This document shows positions 58,005 to 64,000 of a DNA stretch of 64,000 nt, piece by piece (the first letter of the stretch is position 1; each line of letters begins with the position of its first letter). A program made the position numbers and the translations under genes. A model generated the notes under the pieces. It made no database searches, had not been told where the DNA came from, and was given only the letters and a program-made list of their open reading frames with translations. Source of the DNA: Thermotoga sp. Mc24 (GTDB lineage: Bacteria; Thermotogota; Thermotogae; Thermotogales; Thermotogaceae); the NCBI RefSeq assembly GCF_000784835.1, contig NZ_JSFH01000002.1:83963-147962 (forward strand), in the 5' to 3' direction.

Positions 58005-59730
58005 CGTTCATCACCCCGTTTCCAAACTGGGATTCATATATCTCTCGATAGGGTTTGCAGTGTTCGAGCAACTCTTTGTGGGTGCCAAATCCCGCTACTT
58101 TCCCTTCATGAAGGACCAGGATCTTATCGGCGAGAAGAGCCGTTGGGATCTTCTGAGTGATGATGAAGGTCGTACATCCCTTCGTGTATCGCTTCAACCC
58201 ATCCAGTATTCTTTTCTCAGTTATGGGATCCACTGAACTCGTGCAGTCGTCGAGTATCAGTACCTTTGGTTTTTTTACAAGAGCACGGGCTATGGAAAGT
58301 CTCTGTTTCTGACCTCCCGAGAAGTTTCTCCCCCCTCTTTCGACGCGAGAATCGTATCCTTCGGGCAGACTGATTATGAAATCGTGTATCTGAGCGATCT
58401 TCGCCGCCTCCACGATTTCATCATCTGTGGCGTCTTCTCTTCCCCATTTCAGGTTCTCTTTGATGGTTCCCGAAAACAGCACGGTTTCCTGAGGAACAAC
58501 AGATATGTGACTTCTCAGATCTTTCAGCTTCACCGTCCGAACATCCAATTCATCGACTTCCACACGTCCACGCTCTGGATCGATGAGCCTTGGAATGAGG
58601 CTCATGAGGGTGGTCTTTCCGGACCCTGTTTCACCCAGAACGGCAACGAGTGATCCTGGTTCAACGGAGAAGTTCACTCCACTGAGAACAGGATCGGTGT
58701 TTTCGAAGTATCTGAATTCGACATTTTCGAAGGAAACGCTCCCCTCCACATTTGGAAGTGCTAAGGCGTTGTCCGCTTCTTCAATTGCAGGTTTTTCGTT
58801 CAGCACCTCCAGAACTCTCTTTGCAGAAGCACTGGCTCTTACAATGAAATTGAGAATGTTTCCGATCATCATGAGAGAGAACATGATCTGCATGAGGTAA
58901 TTCGTGTATGCCATGATGCTTCCTATCTCCATCTGGTTGTTTCTAACGAGAACCCCTCCAAACCACAGGACGGCGATCATCCCCATATTCACGATGAATA
59001 TGAAAAGGGGCAGTGCGAAAACAATGAGTGAAAAGGCACTGATGATGGATCTTCTCAGAGACTCGTTTGCTTTCCGAAAGTTCTCATTCTCGTATTCTTC
59101 TCTTCGAAAGGCCCTCACTACCCTGACACCCAGGAGATTTTCTCTCACGACTCTGTTGACCTCGTCGGTGCTCTCTTGAATCTTTCGAAAAAGAGGATTC
59201 CCTTTCTTAGTGAGCCACACAAAGAGGAGAACGATGGGAGGTATCAAAAAGATCAAAACGGAAGAAAGCTTCACGTTGATAGACACTGCCATGACTATTC
59301 CACCCACAAAGAGAAGAGGCGCTCTGACAACGATCCTGAGAAGCATCATCACCAAGTTTTGAAGCTGCGTGACGTCGTTGGTGAGACGCGTTATCAAAGA
59401 TGAAGTGTGGAATCTGTTCACATTGGAAATAGAAAAACTCAGAACTTTTCTGAAGAGATCTCGCCTCAAGTCGGCTCCAAAGTTCTGACTGGCGTAGCTC
59501 GCAAAGACCGTGCAGCCTATTCCTCCCACCGCACCTATCAGTGCCACTATCAACATGAGGATCCCTGTTTTCAAAACCAGAGAAAAGTCTCCACGCGCGA
59601 TTCCTTCGTCGACGATACGTGCCAAAAGAGTGGGTTGTGAAAGATCACATATCACTTCTACAACCATGAAAAGCGGTGCGAGAACGGCGAATAGCCAGTA
59701 AGGTTTTAAATATCTGGCGAGTGTTTTCAT
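57997..59730 (-). CDS. Heterodimeric ABC exporter subunit, degenerate half (TM287-like)
   Basis: 577 aa with the same layout; Walker [10 protein letters not shown], signature [10 protein letters not shown], Walker [13 protein letters not shown], where Asp replaces the catalytic Glu. This is the degenerate ATP site of TM287. Exports drugs or lipids from the inner leaflet. Start overlaps the PadR stop by four bases. Confidence 0.94.
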   Translation of the reverse strand: MKTLARYLKPYWLFAVLAPLFMVVEVICDLSQPTLLARIVDEGIARGDFSLVLKTGILMLIVALIGAVGGIGCTVFASYASQNFGADLRRDLFRKVLSFSISNVNRFHTSSLITRLTNDVTQLQNLVMMLLRIVVRAPLLFVGGIVMAVSINVKLSSVLIFLIPPIVLLFVWLTKKGNPLFRKIQESTDEVNRVVRENLLGVRVVRAFRREEYENENFRKANESLRRSIISAFSLIVFALPLFIFIVNMGMIAVLWFGGVLVRNNQMEIGSIMAYTNYLMQIMFSLMMIGNILNFIVRASASAKRVLEVLNEKPAIEEADNALALPNVEGSVSFENVEFRYFENTDPVLSGVNFSVEPGSLVAVLGETGSGKTTLMSLIPRLIDPERGRVEVDELDVRTVKLKDLRSHISVVPQETVLFSGTIKENLKWGREDATDDEIVEAAKIAQIHDFIISLPEGYDSRVERGGRNFSGGQKQRLSIARALVKKPKVLILDDCTSSVDPITEKRILDGLKRYTKGCTTFIITQKIPTALLADKILVLHEGKVAGFGTHKELLEHCKPYREIYESQFGNGVMNDA

Positions 59731-60179
59731 TTCGAGTTTTTCCCTCCGTAGATGATGTTGTATACGTTCCTTTCAAAGTCTTCCGTGGCGTGTTTTAATT
59801 TCTTCTTTTGTTCCGGTGTGAGATCTTTCGCGTTTTTGAAAATCACATCCACTACATTTCTCAAGGAAAGACCACAAATTTCAGAAAAGACTCTGAATCT
59901 CTCTGCGAAATCCAGTGCCTTCTTGATTTCCTCTTTGTGTTCTTCCAGGTACTTTCTCCCCTTATCAGTCAAACGGTAAACCTTTCTTTTCCCCTCGTTG
60001 TATGTTTCGATGTATTTCTGCTTCCTGAGGGAAGAGAGTATCGGGTAGAGCGCACCAGGACTCGGAGGCTCTGCCCCTATTATCTGGGAGATCTTCTTCA
60101 TTATGTAGTACCCATGAGAGGGTTGTTGAGAAATTATGTGAAGAACCAGAAATTTCAGATGCCCTTTCGTATCTCTCAT
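59727..60179 (-). CDS. PadR-family transcriptional regulator
   Basis: 150 aa. Winged helix with [37 protein letters not shown], then a helical dimerisation tail ([15 protein letters not shown]). PadR proteins repress adjacent multidrug pumps and release on drug binding. Directly upstream of the ABC pair. The 10-bp palindrome AGATATATCT (60189-60198) between promoter and start is a likely operator. Confidence 0.88.
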   Translation of the reverse strand: MRDTKGHLKFLVLHIISQQPSHGYYIMKKISQIIGAEPPSPGALYPILSSLRKQKYIETYNEGKRKVYRLTDKGRKYLEEHKEEIKKALDFAERFRVFSEICGLSLRNVVDVIFKNAKDLTPEQKKKLKHATEDFERNVYNIIYGGKNSK

Positions 60180-60188
60180 ACTGTCACC

Positions 60189-60250
60189 AGATATATCTAT
60201 AGAGTTATGATTTTCAACAAGAATTATACCGGATTTCTGGAATATCTCAA
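60189..60250 (-). promoter_or_regulatory. Promoter and operator of the PadR-ABC operon
   Basis: -35 TTGAGA (60250-60245), 16 nt, -10 TATAAT (60228-60223), partly within the 3' end of the preceding gene; palindrome AGATATATCT at 60189-60198. Confidence 0.65.
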
Positions 60251-61458
60251 AACACCATTTCGGAAAAATTCTTGAGGATCTTCATCTCATCAAAGACATC
60301 CAAGATGGTGAACCTGTCCCTTATGGTGTTTGCGAGACGTACAACTCTTGACAGAAAGTCTTTGCTGTAACTGTTGATCACTGAGTTCACATCTATAGTC
60401 TCAAGAGTTCTTTTGAGATGGGGGAAAAACTCCCAGTAAATATCCTCCAATGGTTCTCCGACTATATCTGCTTCGATTTTTGGGAATTTCTTCTCAGCGT
60501 ATGTTTTTAAAAATTCTTCTACTTTTCTTTCTTCGAAGAGCTCAAGAAGTTCTTTCCTTCTTTCCTCAATGGAGTAGTCTTTTAGAGGTATCTCTTTCTT
60601 CTCTACAAGTGCCTCGTACGCCTTCATCGAAACAAAAACTCCTATCATCACTGTCAAGCCATGGAAAGGAGGCATCTCCCCTTTTTCTTCGTGAAACATC
60701 TCTATCAGATGGGAAACCATGTGTTCTGCACCGGACGCCGGCCTTGAATTTCCCATGATGACCATGTTGATTCCTGAAACAAGATGGGCCTCCATGAGTG
60801 TTTTGATGGCATTTCTTTCCCTGTTGAGAATGTCTTTTGACTTCAAAAGAATTTCTTTCAACAGATCTTTCATGTCGTTCCAGACGAAGTCACAGATGTA
60901 TTCACCCGTAACGATATGTGAGAGAATCCAATCCATTCTTGCGGGAATCTTGGCAACAATGTCTCCTACACCAGCCCTCAAAAGGTCCATTGGTGCGTTT
61001 CTCAACACCTCGATATCTAAAAGGATTCTCCTGGGGGGAATCGCCATGAAGGTCTTTTTCACACCGTTCACCAGGATGGGCGCCACGGTGGAAGTATAAG
61101 CATCCACAGAAGGCGCTGTAGGAACACACGAGAAACGCTTTCCAGAAAGATATGCCGCGTATCTTGCTATGTCTGTGAGGCTGCCAGATCCAATCGATAC
61201 GATCTCTGGGAAATCTCCAGATGCTTTCACTATTTTTTCAACGTTTTCCATCGTTGCAAGGGGTCTTCTCTCGTTGAAAACGAAAGACCGCTTCCCGGGC
61301 AAGTCCACCAGGGAAGCGGTGTTCAGGTCTGCTATGAAAAACGCATCCGAAAAAACATCCGGTGCCTCTCTTATGGATGCCTCCAGGATTTCTATATTCG
61401 GAACCTCATGAGTTTTCCCGCAACTGCACTCGAAGGTTTTTCCCAGGATATCCTTCAT
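60247..61458 (-). CDS. araM: Glycerol-1-phosphate dehydrogenase-like protein (AraM)
   Basis: 403 aa, iron-containing ADH/dehydroquinate synthase-like fold: IGSGSLTDIARYAAY nucleotide loop, TAPSVDAYTS, and metal ligands in GAEHMVSH and PPFHGLTVMIG. N-terminal CSCGKTH is an unusual Cys-rich lead. Reduces DHAP to glycerol-1-phosphate in characterised AraM. In an arabinose cluster its role is not settled. Three bases from the kinase gene. Confidence 0.85.
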   Translation of the reverse strand: MKDILGKTFECSCGKTHEVPNIEILEASIREAPDVFSDAFFIADLNTASLVDLPGKRSFVFNERRPLATMENVEKIVKASGDFPEIVSIGSGSLTDIARYAAYLSGKRFSCVPTAPSVDAYTSTVAPILVNGVKKTFMAIPPRRILLDIEVLRNAPMDLLRAGVGDIVAKIPARMDWILSHIVTGEYICDFVWNDMKDLLKEILLKSKDILNRERNAIKTLMEAHLVSGINMVIMGNSRPASGAEHMVSHLIEMFHEEKGEMPPFHGLTVMIGVFVSMKAYEALVEKKEIPLKDYSIEERRKELLELFEERKVEEFLKTYAEKKFPKIEADIVGEPLEDIYWEFFPHLKRTLETIDVNSVINSYSKDFLSRVVRLANTIRDRFTILDVFDEMKILKNFSEMVF

Positions 61459-61461
61459 CCC

Positions 61462-62982
61462 TCACAACCTCGCCATCAGGTCTTTTGTTCTCTCATAGAG
61501 CTCTCTGTATATTTCGTAGTACCTGTCGTAGATCTTCTTGTTCTCCGGATCTGGCTCCACGGGATCTCTGTATTTCACCCACTCTTTTATTCTCTCGGGC
61601 TTGTCTATAACGCCTGTTCCGAGTCCCGCAAGGAAGGCATCTCCGTAAGGAGCCTCCACAAGGCTTGCAACCTGCCTCATTTTGAAACCGGTGACATCCG
61701 CGAATATTTTAACCCACACGGAAGATTTGGAAACACCACCGACGATCCAGCATTCGTCGTTCAGTTTCAAACCAGCTTTCAAACCCTCTTCCATGTTGTG
61801 TCTCAGGGCATACGCTCCTCCTTCCATTAGTGCCCTGTAGAGGTGTGCTCTCTTGTGATAGAGAGTGACCCCAAAGAACACACCCCTTGCGGTAGGATCC
61901 CATATCGGAGATCTTTCACCCATGAAGTATGGAAGAACGATGATACCCTCGCTTCCAGCAGGGATGTTTGCTACCTCCTTGTCAAAGAGCTGGTACGGTG
62001 AGATGCCAGTTCTTTCACCGACGATTGTCTCGCTCTCACCGAACTGTTCTTTAAACCACCTGGCGAGAGCCCCCGTTGTAGCGGACCCTCCAAATGTGTA
62101 GATCCTTTCAGTGTCGTAAACCACATAAGGATAATTCACAAGCCCGAAAGCCAGTTTCGAACCATCGTGGACCGTTCCCCAGCAGGTGGAAGTACCCACC
62201 ATCGCAACGTGTTCTCCCTCCTCAAGTGCACCGGCAGAAAGCTGGGCAACTGGAGCGTCTATTCCACCGGCCACTACGGGTGTTCCCTCAAGGAGTCCGC
62301 ACAATTCTGAAGCTTCTTTCGTCACTCTTCCAACCACGTCAGAAGACTTCACTATTCTCTCGGGGAGAAACTCAATTGGTATTCCGAGAACATCGCACAT
62401 CTCCTTGGACCAGGTGAGCTTTCTGATGTCAAAAACACCACCCAGGTTTCCAGCAGAGGAATAGTCGATGACAACTTCTCCCGTCATTTGATAGATCACG
62501 TAGTCCTTAGGAGTGATGAACTTGTAGATCTTTTCCCAGATCTCTGGTTCGTTGTTTCTGATCCACATGATTTTCGTAAAGCCAAAGTACGAATCCACGT
62601 AATTTCCTGTGATTTCGAAGAGCTTTTCCTTGGGAACGTTCTGTTTCACCCACTCCGTCTCTTTCACCGCTCTTCTGTCCATCCAGATGAGGCAGGGTCT
62701 GAGGGGTTGCATGTTCCTGTCAACTGGAATGCCCGATCCACCGTAGAGCCCGCTAATGGCAATCCCAGCTATTTCTTTCTTCGATACCCCAGATTTCTCC
62801 ACCACTTCTTTTACAGTTTCAAAGACTGCTTTAACCCAGACATCAGGCCACTGTTCTGCCCAGTTTGGTTTTGGAGTTATGACTTCGTACTCTCTGAAAG
62901 CCTCAGCGAGTACTTCTCCTTTTTCGTTCACAATGACGGATTTCGTCCCCTGAGTTCCTATATCACTTCCGATGAGGTACAT
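61462..62982 (-). CDS. araB: FGGY kinase, probable L-ribulokinase
   Basis: 506 aa from ATG 62982 (GGAGGGGG upstream). GSDIGTQGTKSVIVN, GGIDAPVAQLSAG, TSTCWGT and the late CWIVGGVSKSSVWVKIFADV are FGGY. Sequence type is closer to xylulokinases than to E. coli AraB, but it sits between araD and araM in the arabinose cluster, which supports L-ribulose as substrate. The start overlaps no gene; araD ends 12 bases upstream. Confidence 0.8.
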   Translation of the reverse strand: MYLIGSDIGTQGTKSVIVNEKGEVLAEAFREYEVITPKPNWAEQWPDVWVKAVFETVKEVVEKSGVSKKEIAGIAISGLYGGSGIPVDRNMQPLRPCLIWMDRRAVKETEWVKQNVPKEKLFEITGNYVDSYFGFTKIMWIRNNEPEIWEKIYKFITPKDYVIYQMTGEVVIDYSSAGNLGGVFDIRKLTWSKEMCDVLGIPIEFLPERIVKSSDVVGRVTKEASELCGLLEGTPVVAGGIDAPVAQLSAGALEEGEHVAMVGTSTCWGTVHDGSKLAFGLVNYPYVVYDTERIYTFGGSATTGALARWFKEQFGESETIVGERTGISPYQLFDKEVANIPAGSEGIIVLPYFMGERSPIWDPTARGVFFGVTLYHKRAHLYRALMEGGAYALRHNMEEGLKAGLKLNDECWIVGGVSKSSVWVKIFADVTGFKMRQVASLVEAPYGDAFLAGLGTGVIDKPERIKEWVKYRDPVEPDPENKKIYDRYYEIYRELYERTKDLMARL

Positions 62983-62993
62983 GTTCCCCCTCC

Positions 62994-63632
62994 TCACTTC
63001 TGACCGTACTTGGTGTGGTACTGATTGTAGAGATGATCCACCTCGTCAGGTGGCAATGGTGTGGGTTTTCCTGCAAGTGTCGCAAAGTACGCTGCCTTTG
63101 CTACCTCCTCAAGGAAAATCGCCTTTTTCACCGCATCGTCCACAGAGGTCCCCACGATCATAACACCGTGTTTTCTGAGAAGAACAGCACCGGATTTTCC
63201 AATCACTTTCACAACAGCTTTTCCAATCGCCTCGGATCCTACAGGAGCGTATTCTGTAAGAGGAATCTCCTCTCCGAAAACATCCGCATGTGCCGTGCAA
63301 AGAACGGGGATTGATTTTTCGAGAATTGCCCACACCATAGCGAATGTTGAATGAGTGTGAATCACGGATTTTGCCCAGTCGAGGTGTTTGTAGAGATACA
63401 GATGTGTGGCTGTGTCAACAGAGGGTTTCTTCTCTCCCTCGATCACGTTTCCTTCAAGGTCCACCACGACGAAGTCTTCTGGTTTCAGCTCGGTGTATGG
63501 AACACCGGAGGGCTTTATCAGAACATGATCACCGATTCTCACACTCACGTTACCGCTTGTGTAAGCGACAAGACCGTATTTTTCCAACAGAAGATGGGCA
63601 TTGTATAGCTCTTTCCTTTCTTTTTCGTACAT
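62994..63632 (-). CDS. araD: L-ribulose-5-phosphate 4-epimerase
   Basis: 212 aa class II aldolase/epimerase: TSGNVSVRIGDHVLIKPSG, zinc ligands in SVIHTHSTFAMVWA and RKHGVMIVG. Joins arabinose catabolism to the pentose phosphate pathway. ATG after GGAGGAGAG. Confidence 0.92.
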   Translation of the reverse strand: MYEKERKELYNAHLLLEKYGLVAYTSGNVSVRIGDHVLIKPSGVPYTELKPEDFVVVDLEGNVIEGEKKPSVDTATHLYLYKHLDWAKSVIHTHSTFAMVWAILEKSIPVLCTAHADVFGEEIPLTEYAPVGSEAIGKAVVKVIGKSGAVLLRKHGVMIVGTSVDDAVKKAIFLEEVAKAAYFATLAGKPTPLPPDEVDHLYNQYHTKYGQK

Positions 63633-63654
63633 GATCTCTCCTCCTTGCTATAAG

Positions 63655-64000
63655 TTACAAATTCAACCCAGCAGCGAGTTTCATAACTTTTTCTTGAGAA
63701 GCATCTTTGGCATCAATGATACCAGCGAGTTTTCCAAAGCTCATCACAGCGATTCTGTCACTCATTTGAAGAACTTCAGGAAGTTCAGACGAGATCATGA
63801 TGACACCTACTCCTTCTTTTGCAAGCTGTGACATGATCCTGTATATCTCTGCCTTTGCCCCTACATCTATTCCTCGTGTCGGTTCGTCCAGTATGAGAAT
63901 CTTCGGTTTCAAAGCAAGCCATTTCGCAAGTACTACTTTCTGCTGGTTGCCACCAGAAAGATACAACACCTTCCTGTCTGGATACGGTGGCCTTATGTCA
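63655..64000 (-). CDS. CUT2 sugar ABC ATPase, C-terminal part
   Basis: The frame is open to the right edge of the window; the visible 115 codons are the second nucleotide-binding domain of an RbsA/MglA/AraG-type ATPase: [16 protein letters not shown] signature, [19 protein letters not shown]alker B/D-loop and [15 protein letters not shown]. The GTG at 63969 is internal and not a start. By position before araD, it belongs to an arabinose-type transporter. Confidence 0.88.
   Translation of the reverse strand, partial: DIRPPYPDRKVLYLSGGNQQKVVLAKWLALKPKILILDEPTRGIDVGAKAEIYRIMSQLAKEGVGVIMISSELPEVLQMSDRIAVMSFGKLAGIIDAKDASQEKVMKLAAGLNL

Noticed and set aside
1..64000. CRISPR arrays, insertion sequences, rRNA genes, prophage
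   Set aside because: No regularly spaced repeats, transposase-like proteins, rRNA sequence or phage structural genes were seen in reading the window.

Overview
The window is a piece of a Thermotoga chromosome, most likely a member of the T. maritima / T. petrophila / T. naphthophila group. Gene content and order follow from memory the T. maritima block from about TM0346 down to TM0283 (aroE through araD), and several proteins match well-studied T. maritima enzymes in length and active-site spacing (338-aa DAHP synthase, EstD esterase, pyrophosphate phosphofructokinase, the TM287/TM288 ABC exporter, GH29 fucosidase). Locus equivalences are recalled, not searched. Almost all of the sequence is coding, in tightly packed operons with strong GGAGGTG ribosome sites.

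Layout. 1-3392: minus-strand aromatic operon (DAHP synthase, tyrA, aroA, aroE) behind a leader peptide rich in Tyr/Phe/Trp codons and a set of competing hairpins. 3389-5760: minus operon of a DUF2089 regulator, a bactofilin-like protein, a 58-aa membrane protein and an MFS transporter. 5840-6220: two tandem, related micro-ORFs, each with its own promoter-like sequence and a perfect ribosome site, then a terminator. 6244-14645: plus-strand run of radical SAM YgiQ, esterase EstD, pyrC-K-D-F-E, an amidohydrolase and a small nuclease-like protein, facing a DNA methyltransferase that lies behind tRNA-Thr. 15726-21196: TRAP transporter operon with SDR, RpiR regulator and 2-hydroxyacid dehydrogenase. 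21350-25961: ThuA-like gene, a copper/redox operon containing a frameshifted methyltransferase, and a divergent YHS-domain gene.

25984-38007 is mainly carbohydrate metabolism: aldo/keto reductase, Gfo/Idh oxidoreductase, GH42 beta-galactosidase, a family-5 solute-binding protein, GH31 alpha-xylosidase, L-fucose isomerase and GH29 alpha-L-fucosidase. The last two are the distal genes of an apparently continuous 11-gene minus operon starting at 46496, which also holds two zinc dehydrogenases, an SDR, a CUT1 ABC transporter without an ATPase, a 54-aa membrane protein, an FGGY kinase and a class I aldolase. A divergent LacI gene with two identical CAAACGTTTG palindromes sits at its head. The part from about 42.1 to 47.8 kb is visibly more AT-rich than its surroundings and looks acquired.

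47789-64000: fructokinase, transaldolase, proB-proA-leuD-leuC-citrate synthase (read as an oxidative route to glutamate and proline), pyrophosphate phosphofructokinase, a PadR-controlled heterodimeric ABC exporter, and the start of an arabinose cluster (glycerol-1-phosphate dehydrogenase, ribulokinase, araD and a truncated CUT2 sugar ATPase at the window edge).

No rRNA, insertion sequence, CRISPR array or prophage was seen. The one tRNA found is tRNA-Thr(GGT). The strongest candidates for something undescribed are the aromatic leader peptide (3160-3392), the tandem micro-ORFs (5840-6220), and the fucoside operon with an unrelated kinase/aldolase pair.
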